18,835 bases of DNA. It comes from Clostridia bacterium. GTDB taxonomy: Bacteria; Bacillota; Clostridia; Oscillospirales; Acutalibacteraceae. Location: positions 1-18,835 of the forward strand of contig CAAGND010000026.1 of NCBI GenBank assembly GCA_900771185.1. The letters run 5' to 3'. The notes below the pieces were generated by a model. It was not told where the DNA came from, did no database searches, and saw nothing but the letters and a program-made list of their open reading frames with translations. Position 1 is the stretch's first letter. Every line of letters begins with the position of its first letter. The position numbers were made by a program, and so were the translations under genes. Positions 1 to 7,887 of the stretch are shown here, piece by piece.

Positions 1-2352
1 CTTTGGCTCGCACTGCATAACGGTATGTTCGGGCTGTTCGGTACCTGTACATATGTCTGGCCGATAATGCTTGTATACATATCGGTCATGTTCGCCATGG
101 ACAGATCCCTCGGCTCAATAACCTCAAATCTTATCGGAGCGGGCGCTTTTGTTTTGCTTATCTGCTCCGCCATTCATCTGTTCTCAAACACCGGAGATTA
201 TCTGTCCGCCGAGACCGTCGGCGTGCAGATAAAAACCGCCTGGGCGGATGCGGATCTTCTGCCCAACAGCGGAGCTGCCGGTGCGCTCATCGGCTCATGT
301 CTTGCAAAGCTCGCGGGCAAGACGGGTGCGGCAATAATCAATGTTATCGTGCTCGTTGTGCTTGCAATGGTTCTCACAGGCACCACTCTCGGGCGCATAG
401 GCAGCCTTATCTCGAAGCCCGCAAAGCGAGTCAGCGAGATGACGGATGAGAAGCTCGAACAGAGCGCCGCGCGCGCCAAGGAGCGAGAGGAGCGCAGGGC
501 TGAAAGGCGCGAACAGGAGCAGGTTCAGATTCAGATCGATAAGAAGAAGGCGGAACCGAAGAAAGAGAAAAAAGTTCCGGTCAGCACAAAGCCGTCCTTT
601 GTTCCTCCGATGCCGACTGATTCCGCTCAGGATGACGGAATCGTGATAGGCTTCGGCGAAATGCCGGTTGAAAAAGTTCCTGTGGCTAAAACAGAAAAAA
701 TCAATTCCCAAGCGGCGAAAATTGATGATATTATCAGCCAGGTCAACGCAGATCAGGACAAGCACGAGGAAAAAACCTCAGAGCCGGAACTGCCTCCGGT
801 TAAAAAGCCGGAAGCCGTGCCTGAGAGCGTATCGGGAGAGCCTGAGGATGCGTCTGAGAAGCGGTCATATCGAAAGCCGCCTATCGATTGTCTGAATCCG
901 CCGACGGTTATCGACAACGATAATTATTCCGAGGAATTAAAGTCGAATGCCCAAAAGCTTTTGAACACACTGGACAGCTTCAATGTCCATGCGAAAATAA
1001 CGGAGATAAGCCGCGGCCCCTCTGTCACAAGATATGAGCTTCAGCCGGACGCGGGTGTCAGAATCAGCAAAATCACGAAGCTTTCCGATGATATCGCCCT
1101 GCGTCTTGCGGCTCCGGGAATAAGAATAGAGGCACCCATACCGAACAAGGCGGCGATAGGAATCGAGGTTCCCAACAAGCTGCGCTCAATGGTATATATG
1201 CGCGAGATAATCGATACCCCGCAGTTCAGAAACGCAAAGAGCAAGCTCAATGTCGCACTCGGCAAGGATATAGCGGGTAATATCGTGTGCGCCGATCTTG
1301 CAAAGATGCCGCATCTGCTCATCGCCGGCACAACGGGTTCAGGTAAATCTGTGTGCATCAACACAATGATAGTCAGCCTTCTCTATAACGCCACACCCGA
1401 TGAAGTCAAGCTCCTGATGATCGATCCAAAGCAGGTAGAGTTCACGGTTTATAACGGCATTGCTCATCTTGCCGTGCCGGTGGTTTCCGACCCGAAAAAA
1501 GCGTCGGGCGCTCTGAGCTGGGCTGTCAATGAGATGGAACACAGATATAATATGTTCACTGAGAAGAACGTCAGAGATATCACGGGCTATAACAAGCTTG
1601 CGCAGAAGGATGACACCATGCGTCCTCTGCACCACATAGTAATTTTTATCGACGAGCTGTCCGATCTTATGATGGTTGCGCCCAATGAGGTTGAGGATGC
1701 CATATGCCGCCTTGCGCAGATGGCGAGAGCGGCGGGTATGCACCTTGTCATCGCAACCCAGCGTCCGTCCGTCGATGTTATCACAGGTATAATCAAGGCA
1801 AATATCCCGAGCCGTATTGCGCTCTCTGTCTCCTCGCAGGTGGATTCGAGGACGATAATCGATATGTCCGGAGCGGAGAAGCTGCTCGGCAACGGAGATA
1901 TGCTTTTCAATCCCATAGGAAACTCCAAGCCCGTCAGAGTTCAGGGCTGCTTTATCTCCGATGAGGAGGTTGAGGAGGTTGTCAACTTCATCAAGTCCCA
2001 GGCGGAGAGCAGCTATGACGAGAATATCATGACCGAGATCGAGCGGCAGGCGGCAATGGCGGGCAGCAAGAACGGCTCAGCGGTGTCCGCCGGCTCAGGC
2101 GATGCGGATGAAGGGGACGAGATGTTCCCCAATGCCGTTGAAGTCGTGCTTGATGCCAAGATGGCGTCCGCCACACTGCTCCAGCGCAAGCTCAGACTCG
2201 GCTATGCCCGTGCGGCAAGGCTTATGGATGAGCTTGAGGAAAAGGGTATTATAGGTCCGTTTGAGGGCAGCAAACCGAGAGCTGTGCTGATAACCAAGCA
2301 GCAGTGGATGGAGAGATGTGCGCTCTCATCATCGCCGGAGGATACGGTATGA
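1..2352 (+). CDS. ftsK: DNA translocase FtsK/SpoIIIE, 5' end outside window
   Basis: ATP-driven double-stranded DNA pump anchored at the division septum, which clears or moves chromosome DNA during division or sporulation. The reading frame is open from base 1 (783 residues visible). The first ATG at 25 sits inside a membrane segment, so the true start lies to the left. Three hydrophobic segments fill about visible residues 9-130, then a charged Glu/Lys/Pro linker runs to about 295. The motor follows: Walker A GTTGSGKS at bases 1327-1350 and a Walker B strand ending in IDEL near 1648-1659. A C-terminal winged-helix gamma domain (about 708-770), which in this family reads KOPS/SRS-type DNA signs, ends the protein. 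Its TGA overlaps the ATG of the next gene, so the two are translationally coupled. FtsK and SpoIIIE cannot be told apart from this fragment. Family assignment is very secure. Confidence 0.96.
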   Translation, partial: LWLALHNGMFGLFGTCTYVWPIMLVYISVMFAMDRSLGSITSNLIGAGAFVLLICSAIHLFSNTGDYLSAETVGVQIKTAWADADLLPNSGAAGALIGSCLAKLAGKTGAAIINVIVLVVLAMVLTGTTLGRIGSLISKPAKRVSEMTDEKLEQSAARAKEREERRAERREQEQVQIQIDKKKAEPKKEKKVPVSTKPSFVPPMPTDSAQDDGIVIGFGEMPVEKVPVAKTEKINSQAAKIDDIISQVNADQDKHEEKTSEPELPPVKKPEAVPESVSGEPEDASEKRSYRKPPIDCLNPPTVIDNDNYSEELKSNAQKLLNTLDSFNVHAKITEISRGPSVTRYELQPDAGVRISKITKLSDDIALRLAAPGIRIEAPIPNKAAIGIEVPNKLRSMVYMREIIDTPQFRNAKSKLNVALGKDIAGNIVCADLAKMPHLLIAGTTGSGKSVCINTMIVSLLYNATPDEVKLLMIDPKQVEFTVYNGIAHLAVPVVSDPKKASGALSWAVNEMEHRYNMFTEKNVRDITGYNKLAQKDDTMRPLHHIVIFIDELSDLMMVAPNEVEDAICRLAQMARAAGMHLVIATQRPSVDVITGIIKANIPSRIALSVSSQVDSRTIIDMSGAEKLLGNGDMLFNPIGNSKPVRVQGCFISDEEVEEVVNFIKSQAESSYDENIMTEIERQAAMAGSKNGSAVSAGSGDADEGDEMFPNAVEVVLDAKMASATLLQRKLRLGYARAARLMDELEEKGIIGPFEGSKPRAVLITKQQWMERCALSSSPEDTV
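2337..2341 (+). promoter_or_regulatory. Shine-Dalgarno of ygiQ-family gene, inside ftsK
   Basis: GGAGG lies 7 nt before the ATG at 2349, which overlaps the ftsK stop (ATGA). An earlier in-frame ATG at 2304 has no such site and would add 15 residues not typical of the family. This site therefore decides the start at 2349. Confidence 0.85.
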
Positions 2353-4208
2353 GCGAATTCCTTCCGATAAACGCAGAGGAGATGCACAGCCGCGGCTGGA
2401 GCGAGGTGGATTTCGTCTATGTCAGTGGCGATGCGTATGTTGACCATCCGAGCTTCGGCGCCGCGATAATAACGCGCGTGCTGGAGGCGGCGGGATATAA
2501 GGTCGGCTTCCTCTCTCAGCCCGACTGGCACAGCGCCGAGGATTTCAAAACTTTCGGCAGACCGAAGCTCGGCTTCATGGTCAGCTCCGGCAATATCGAC
2601 TCCATGGTCGCGCACTATACCGTTGCAAAAAAGCGCCGCAATTCGGACGCATATACTCCGGGCGGCAAAGCTGGCATGCGGCCGGACAGAGCCGTGATAG
2701 TCTACTGCAACAGGATAAGGGAGGCTTACGGCGACGTGCCGATAATTATCGGCGGACTTGAAGCGTCGCTGCGACGCTTTGCACACTATGATTACTGGGA
2801 TGATAAAATAAGGCGTTCCATTCTCTTTGATTCGGGCGCCGATTTGCTGTCCTACGGTATGGGTGAAAAACAGACCGTAGAGATAGCGAACAGGCTGCGG
2901 GACGGCGAAAAAATTTCCGAGATGCACGATATATTAGGCACTTGCTATGCGGTTGACACGAGGGATACCCCGTTCGGAGGGGCGGAATGTCCGTCCTTTG
3001 AAAATTGCGTTGCCTCCAAGCGGGAGTATGCCATAGCATGCCGTATTCAGCAGGACGAGCATGATTTTGTGCGCGGAAAGGTCGTCAAACAGCGGCACGG
3101 CTCAAAGATGCTTGTGCAGAACAAGCCAATGCCTCCGCTGACCACCGAGGAGCTGGATCGTGTCTATGAGCTTCCGTTCATGAGAACTTACCACCCGTCA
3201 TATGAGCCGCTCGGAGGCGTGCCCGGTATAGAGGAGGTGGAGTTCTCCATCACACACAACAGGGGCTGTTTCGGAGCGTGCAATTTCTGTTCGCTCGCTT
3301 TCCATCAGGGTCGGTTCGTGACGGTCAGAAGCAAGGAATCAATAGTCAGAGAGGCGAAAAAGCTCACTGAAAATCCCCGCTTTAAGGGATATATACATGA
3401 TGTCGGCGGACCGACTGCGAACTTCAGAGCGCCGTCGTGCAGCGGTCAGCTTGAAAGGGGACTGTGCAAGGGCAAAAAATGTCTTGCGCCCAAGCCCTGT
3501 CCGCGACTTGAAGCCAACCATGAGGAATATCTTGATATCCTGCGCACCTTGCGCGGGCTGCCGAAAGTCAAAAAGGTGTTTATTCGTTCGGGTATACGGT
3601 ATGACTATCTGCTTGAGGATAGGGACGAGAGCTTCTTTGAGGAGCTGGTCAAATATCATGTCAGCGGTCAGCTCAAAGTGGCTCCCGAGCATTGTTCGGC
3701 GGCGGTTCTCGACCTCATGGGCAAGCCGCATATAGAGGCTTATCTGAAATTTGCCCGCAGATATTTTGCGCTCAGCCGTGAGGCGGGCAAGGAACAGTAT
3801 CTTGTACCGTATCTGATGTCCTCCCACCCGGGCAGCACACTCAAAGATGCGGTGGAACTGGCTCAGTTTCTGAAAAAAGAAAATATTCGTCCCGAGCAGG
3901 TGCAGGATTTCTATCCGACTCCGGGAACGGTCTCAACCTGCATGTTCTATACCGGGCTTGATCCGTATACATTAAAAGAGGTGTTTGTCGCAAAAAATCC
4001 TCATGAAAAGGCGATGCAGAGAGCACTGCTGCAGTATTTCAACCCGAAAAACAGGGATCTTGTCGAGGAGGCACTCAGAAAGACTGGCAGAACCGACCTC
4101 ATAGGTACGGGGAAAAACTGCCTCATCAGACCGCGGCAGACTGAAAATCAAAAATATAACAGGGGGAGCAGAACCAATGGCGGACAGAGGAGCAGGCACA
4201 AGCAATAA
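2349..4208 (+). CDS. ygiQ: YgiQ-family radical SAM protein
   Basis: Radical SAM enzyme of the YgiQ (UPF0313) family, 619 residues from the ATG at 2349. The exact reaction of the family is not established. The N-terminus beginning MSEFLPINAEEM and the following GDAYVDHPSFG stretch are family hallmarks. They precede a cobalamin-binding-like N-terminal region and then the radical SAM core. Iron-sulfur ligands are Cys307, Cys311 and Cys314 (CxxxCxxC in GCFGACNFCS). A second Cys-rich stretch (CSGQ...CKGKKCLAPKPCPR) just after the core is also typical. The gene overlaps ftsK by 4 nt and the next gene by 32 nt, so it sits mid-operon without its own promoter. The last 20 or so residues are polar and probably disordered, and this tail is where the downstream gene begins. 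Family assignment is secure; substrate is unknown. Confidence 0.93.
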   Translation: MSEFLPINAEEMHSRGWSEVDFVYVSGDAYVDHPSFGAAIITRVLEAAGYKVGFLSQPDWHSAEDFKTFGRPKLGFMVSSGNIDSMVAHYTVAKKRRNSDAYTPGGKAGMRPDRAVIVYCNRIREAYGDVPIIIGGLEASLRRFAHYDYWDDKIRRSILFDSGADLLSYGMGEKQTVEIANRLRDGEKISEMHDILGTCYAVDTRDTPFGGAECPSFENCVASKREYAIACRIQQDEHDFVRGKVVKQRHGSKMLVQNKPMPPLTTEELDRVYELPFMRTYHPSYEPLGGVPGIEEVEFSITHNRGCFGACNFCSLAFHQGRFVTVRSKESIVREAKKLTENPRFKGYIHDVGGPTANFRAPSCSGQLERGLCKGKKCLAPKPCPRLEANHEEYLDILRTLRGLPKVKKVFIRSGIRYDYLLEDRDESFFEELVKYHVSGQLKVAPEHCSAAVLDLMGKPHIEAYLKFARRYFALSREAGKEQYLVPYLMSSHPGSTLKDAVELAQFLKKENIRPEQVQDFYPTPGTVSTCMFYTGLDPYTLKEVFVAKNPHEKAMQRALLQYFNPKNRDLVEEALRKTGRTDLIGTGKNCLIRPRQTENQKYNRGSRTNGGQRSRHKQ

Positions 4209-5124
4209 GAGAAAGAAGATAATAACCTTGACCGTGGCTCTGCTGGTTATTATCCTGATAACCGCGGCGCCGTATCTCAACCTTCCGTTCGATGTTCCGA
4301 CATGGAGTGAGATACTCTCTCCGCAGGAGGACAGCGAAACTCAAACGCTTTCGGAGCAGTTATCGGTGCATATGATAGATGTCGGTCAGGGCGACTGCAT
4401 ACTCGTAAAATGCGGCTCGGAGGCAATGCTCATTGATGCCGGTGAGCGCGGCAACAGCGAGACGATTATAAACTATCTCAAGGGCGAGGGAGTCAGTGAG
4501 CTTGACTATGTTGTGGCGACCCATCCGCACTCAGACCACATAGGGAGCATGCCGGAGGTTATAGAGGCCTTTACGGTCAAAAATGTCATTATGCCTGATC
4601 TGCCCAAGAATCTTATCCCGACAACCAATATATATAAACGGCTTTTGCAGTCGGTGAAGGCGTCCTCAGCCAAGGTGATCGCGGCAAAGCCGGGCGCGGA
4701 ATATTCGCTGGGTGATGCTGTGATAACCGTTCTCGGACCGGTTGGCACTCCGGAGGATCTGAATAACGCCTCAGTGGTTCTGCGTGCGGACTACGGCGAA
4801 ACGTCCTTTATTTTCACCGGCGATGCAGAGGCGTCTGCAGAGAAAAGGATAATAGAAAGCGGAGCGAAGCTCGATGCGGACGTTTTGAAAATGGGGCATC
4901 ACGGCAGCAGCACTTCCACCTGCCAAGAGTTTTTTGATGCGGTGTCGCCGTCACTGGCGCTTATATCCTGCGGGAAAGACAATGATTATGGGCATCCGCA
5001 CAAGGAGACTCTCAAGCTTCTGAAAGATTCAAAAACGGACTATGAGCGAACCGATTTGAAGGGCACAATAATAGTGATATCTGACGGAAAGAATCTCACC
5101 AAACAGTTTGCGGATTCCCGGTGA
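4177..5124 (+). CDS. Membrane-anchored ComEC/Rec2-type metallo-beta-lactamase-fold hydrolase
   Basis: 315-residue protein: short basic N-terminus, one membrane segment (about residues 15-33), then an extracytoplasmic metallo-beta-lactamase fold like the C-terminal domain of the competence protein ComEC. Visible motifs are HMIDVGQGDC, the metal site HPHSDH (His116, His118, Asp120, His121), the FTGD strand (Asp216) and GHHGSS (His241, His242), with a final HPH near the C-terminus. In ComEC this domain is thought to degrade the non-transported DNA strand. The stand-alone form has no ComEC channel here, so a nuclease or phosphodiesterase role is an inference. The start overlaps the ygiQ 3' end by 32 nt and has a GGGGGAG site at 4162-4168, 8 nt before the ATG. 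It is followed 61 nt later by a DUF3006-type gene, a pairing often seen in Firmicutes. Confidence 0.9.
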   Translation: MADRGAGTSNKRKKIITLTVALLVIILITAAPYLNLPFDVPTWSEILSPQEDSETQTLSEQLSVHMIDVGQGDCILVKCGSEAMLIDAGERGNSETIINYLKGEGVSELDYVVATHPHSDHIGSMPEVIEAFTVKNVIMPDLPKNLIPTTNIYKRLLQSVKASSAKVIAAKPGAEYSLGDAVITVLGPVGTPEDLNNASVVLRADYGETSFIFTGDAEASAEKRIIESGAKLDADVLKMGHHGSSTSTCQEFFDAVSPSLALISCGKDNDYGHPHKETLKLLKDSKTDYERTDLKGTIIVISDGKNLTKQFADSR

Positions 5125-5185
5125 TTGCTGTGAACTGCATCTTTGATTTGAGCGCCGCCGATAATTGCCGAAAGGACTGTGAAAT

Positions 5186-5407
5186 ATGGAGTATTACGTC
5201 ATTGACAGGTTTGAAAACGGTATTGCCGTCTGTGAAAAGGACGGGGAAACAATGGTGAACATCTCACTGTCTCTTCTGCCGGCCGATGCGCATGAGGGCA
5301 GCGTGCTCGTCAAGAAGGCGGACGGAACTTTTTTTTGCGATGTTGTTGAGGAGCGCCGCCGCCGTGAGGAGGCCGCCGCACTGACTGACAGCCTGTTTGA
5401 TGAATAA
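5186..5407 (+). CDS. DUF3006-domain small protein
   Basis: 73-residue protein. The start MEYYVIDRFENGIAVCE and the motif around the SLLP residues match the DUF3006 family, short beta-rich proteins of unknown function usually encoded beside ComEC-type metallo-beta-lactamases. The C-terminal third is a charged helix (EERRRREE...). There is no signal peptide or membrane segment, so it is probably cytoplasmic, unlike the upstream enzyme. AAAGGA at 5171-5176 lies 9 nt before the ATG. It is the last gene of the plus-strand operon, 20 nt before a strong terminator. Family call is good; function is not known. Confidence 0.82.
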   Translation: MEYYVIDRFENGIAVCEKDGETMVNISLSLLPADAHEGSVLVKKADGTFFCDVVEERRRREEAAALTDSLFDE

Positions 5408-5427
5408 TTGATAATAAAAAGCTTCAA

Positions 5428-5468
5428 CAGCATCACAAAGCAATTCTGCTTTGTGATGCTGTTTTTTT
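5428..5468 (+). terminator. Intrinsic terminator of the ftsK-ygiQ-MBL-DUF3006 operon
   Basis: A perfect 13-bp stem (5428-5440 with 5449-5461, CAGCATCACAAAG and its complement) has an 8-nt loop and is followed directly by seven T (5462-5468). On the minus strand the same stem is followed, after a short gap, by five T (5416-5420 complement), so it may also stop transcripts arriving from the convergent ceramidase-like gene. Confidence 0.93.
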
Positions 5469-5479
5469 AATAACGCCGG

Positions 5480-5695
5480 AGACTGTTGAAAAAGCCACGA
5501 AGCCAAGTGAGCCGCACTCGTCGGCGTACAGAGATACGGCAGAGTGCGGCTCGCACAGGAAGTCAAAGTGCAGTATTATCAATAGCTTTAAACTGATACC
5601 AATCAAAAACCGAAAGAAAAACTTCAAGTCACAGAAATACTCTTTTGCGAAAAAAATGTCGTGCTTTGACGGTTCGGGGAGTTTTTCGACAGTCT
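5480..5695. repeat. MITE-like intergenic element with inverted ends
   Basis: About 216 bp bounded by near-perfect inverted repeats: AGACTGTTGAAAAA at 5480-5493 and its complement TTTTTCGACAGTCT at 5682-5695 (13 of 14 match). Inside is a perfect 11-bp inverted repeat, GAGCCGCACTC (5509-5519) with 5542-5552, around a 22-nt loop. The rest is A-rich on the plus strand. No transposase is encoded. A 94-codon open frame on the minus strand (5717-5433) runs through both ends and into the terminator, and is best seen as repeat-derived. No clear target duplication is visible. Copy number elsewhere cannot be judged from this window. Confidence 0.6.
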
Positions 5696-5696
5696 G

Positions 5697-5728
5697 AGGC
5701 GGCCGCACTGCAAGCAATGCGACCGCCT
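5697..5728 (-). terminator. Hairpin downstream of the ceramidase-like gene
   Basis: An 11-position GC-rich stem with one C-A mismatch (5697-5707 with 5718-5728) and a 10-nt loop, 27 nt past the minus-strand stop at 5756. There is no T-run after it on the minus strand, so it is terminator-like rather than a classic intrinsic terminator. It may instead protect the mRNA end. It abuts the MITE-like element. Confidence 0.4.
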
Positions 5729-5755
5729 GAGTCCGTTTAAATATATTTCAGAGGC

Positions 5756-7867
5756 TTATTTTTTAAGCTCCTCCATCATTTGCATATACCCTTTAACAAG
5801 AGTTGACGCTGCGTCGGAGCCGAAGGAGATGCTCTCCTGATAGTGGTCTCCGAACACGTCGGAACCATTGAAGAATACCATGCAGTAGTCATTGTCGGGC
5901 ACGACATATCCGCAGGCATCGTTGGCCTCGCCGAAGACGAACATCTCAACCTCTTCACCGCAGTAGTCGCTGACTATGCTGTTGATTGACGGATAGCCGA
6001 AATCTGTGCCGGAATAGGAGTTCTCGGCAAGGCAGGCGCCGTTTCCGGTGACAAGTTCGGGAGCGACCTCACCGGGCAGAAGCGCAATCTTGATGTTCTT
6101 GCCGATTTCAAGATAGCCGATCTCCGTCACAGTGTAAAGGTTCTCATCCTCATCATAGTATATGGTGTTGTTGACAAGCTTGCACTTGCCGACCGCCTCT
6201 ATGATGGGATTGGTTATCCTGACGACTACTTCCTTGTGTCTGATGTTGAGAATCGGGTCAACCTTTGTCTCCTCAACCGGAGTCCAGTTTTCATACCAGA
6301 TTGAAAGGTTCTCAAGCTTTTCTTCCTTTTCTTCGTCAGTCAGCTCAGCATTTTCTTTGATGAGCTGAGCCTGCTCCTCATAGAAGGAGTCGTTTGTCAG
6401 CCAGTCGCCGGCAGACTTTATCTCATCAATGGTCATGTCCATGGCTATGACCATGCGTCCGAGTTCGTGTCCGTAGCGTGTTGCTTCCTCGCTTCTGCGC
6501 ACCGTGCCAACACCGTCGTTGGTAACGCCGCGTGCGGAGTAGATACCGCAGAGCGCGCCGTTGACGAACATGAAGTTCGTGTTGTTATTCTCAGCACTGC
6601 TGATGATTTCTTCCATATAGTAGGTGTAGTCAGCGGAAAGCTCCTTGCCGCTGCTCTTGTCTGTCTTCAGACCGGTGATATACGGGTGAGCGGACATGTT
6701 GACGATATAGGTCTCCTTGACGCTTTCATCGTCGGGGTCAAAACGGAGCCTTGTCAGGTTGGACACCGCGTCAAAGACGCCTCTGTCGTCTTTGATGTAG
6801 TCTTCGGTAAGCTCCATTGTCGCCTCATAAAGCTCGCCGGACTCCATATTTTCGCACGCCTCAACAATGGTGTCAACCGTGGTGTCATAGAGAAACTCCA
6901 TATATTCGGGGTCTGTGCCTGTGGAGTATTCGCCGAGACCGGTGATGGAGACGCCGATGTTTTTCGCCATTTTAAGGAAGAAGGGATTCCAGAGTCCCTG
7001 CGTGTCAATGCAGCTGTGGCAGTGTGTCGCAAAGACGTTGACCGAGATTATTCCGCTGTCCTTGAGCTCCTTTTCAACACGGGCTCTTATCTGCCTGACA
7101 TCGGCGTTCGCAAGTCCGATGCATTCTATGGTCGAGAACGCGACCTTGCCTCTGCCGTCGTCAAGCACGACTGTGCGCACCTTCATGTCGTCAAGAACGG
7201 TTTCCACCGTGTTCGACGGGAAGTTCTGAAGCAGATATCCGGCAAGATAGTAGTTCCCGTTGAGAACATCGTCGGGAACAAGGCTTGCCTGGCTGTATCC
7301 GAGCTGCCACTTTGCGTCCGCCGCTGGCTCGGAGACGAAGCTTTCACTGCCCTTGTAGAAGTTTCCGCTCTCGGCCTCATAGTCCTCAAGTGCGGTCAGA
7401 CCGCTCGGCAGGGGAACGAGGTCGGCTATAAACTGAATTATCTTGCTGAAAAGCAGCTCGACATATTTCATGCCCACATAGGTTTTCTGCTGATCTGTCT
7501 CAAGCTTTCCGAGCACGGAAATGAGACCCTTGAGCGAGGTGATGTCGTAGTCCTTGCCGTCGATTGTGACTATTGTCGGCGAGACTGTGACAAGATTTTT
7601 TACACTGTCCGTTACATTTTCTGCGATATCAGCGTTGATATCCTTTACCTCCTCAGGCACATAGGTTTCATAGAGGAAGTATGCGTACTTCGCCGCCGCA
7701 ACCGCTGTCTTGACAAGACCGGTGATTATCTCCGGGACGTCCGCTATGGATATTTGAGCGGATGCGCTTGCGGCGCCTGCCGCCGAGGCGGAGGAGGCGA
7801 ACGCGCAGGAGACAAGCATTGTCAGCGCAAGAAGAACTGCGAGTGACGATTTCAAAGCTTTTTTCAT
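5756..7867 (-). CDS. Exported neutral/alkaline ceramidase-like hydrolase
   Basis: 703-residue exported protein related to the N-terminal catalytic domain of neutral/alkaline non-lysosomal ceramidases, which cleave the amide bond of ceramide to sphingosine and fatty acid. Residues 1-37 form an export signal: KK start, hydrophobic core, Ala/Ser-rich end. LVSC with Cys21 also fits a lipobox, so it could be a lipoprotein. Residues about 38-180 are a helical extension not typical of the domain. The family zinc motif (ATHTHSG) appears as ATHCHSC, with His282 and His284. FVNGALCGIYSA, with Ser444, lines up with the region of the family's catalytic Ser (an alignment by eye). A GHELGR motif follows. 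Gene start: AAAGGAG (complement of 7878-7884) 10 nt before the ATG. It lies 20 nt after a GH106-like gene, so the two are one transcript. Substrate could be another N-acyl lipid or amide. Confidence 0.8.
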   Translation of the reverse strand: MKKALKSSLAVLLALTMLVSCAFASSASAAGAASASAQISIADVPEIITGLVKTAVAAAKYAYFLYETYVPEEVKDINADIAENVTDSVKNLVTVSPTIVTIDGKDYDITSLKGLISVLGKLETDQQKTYVGMKYVELLFSKIIQFIADLVPLPSGLTALEDYEAESGNFYKGSESFVSEPAADAKWQLGYSQASLVPDDVLNGNYYLAGYLLQNFPSNTVETVLDDMKVRTVVLDDGRGKVAFSTIECIGLANADVRQIRARVEKELKDSGIISVNVFATHCHSCIDTQGLWNPFFLKMAKNIGVSITGLGEYSTGTDPEYMEFLYDTTVDTIVEACENMESGELYEATMELTEDYIKDDRGVFDAVSNLTRLRFDPDDESVKETYIVNMSAHPYITGLKTDKSSGKELSADYTYYMEEIISSAENNNTNFMFVNGALCGIYSARGVTNDGVGTVRRSEEATRYGHELGRMVIAMDMTIDEIKSAGDWLTNDSFYEEQAQLIKENAELTDEEKEEKLENLSIWYENWTPVEETKVDPILNIRHKEVVVRITNPIIEAVGKCKLVNNTIYYDEDENLYTVTEIGYLEIGKNIKIALLPGEVAPELVTGNGACLAENSYSGTDFGYPSINSIVSDYCGEEVEMFVFGEANDACGYVVPDNDYCMVFFNGSDVFGDHYQESISFGSDAASTLVKGYMQMMEELKK

Positions 7868-7887
7868 CTTCTTTTTACTCCTTTATA

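Noticed and set aside
25..27. ATG at 25 as the true ftsK start
   Set aside because: The frame is open to base 1 with sensible hydrophobic residues before it, and family members have more N-terminal membrane sequence; the gene is cut by the window edge.
5433..5717. 94-codon minus-strand open frame as a small gene
   Set aside because: It reads through both inverted ends of the MITE-like element and into the plus-strand terminator stem, with no good ribosome site; best explained as repeat-derived.
6467..7846. 459-codon plus-strand open frame opposite the ceramidase-like gene
   Set aside because: It lies entirely antisense to a gene with an export signal and family motifs, has no recognisable domain, and is a byproduct of codon bias in that gene.
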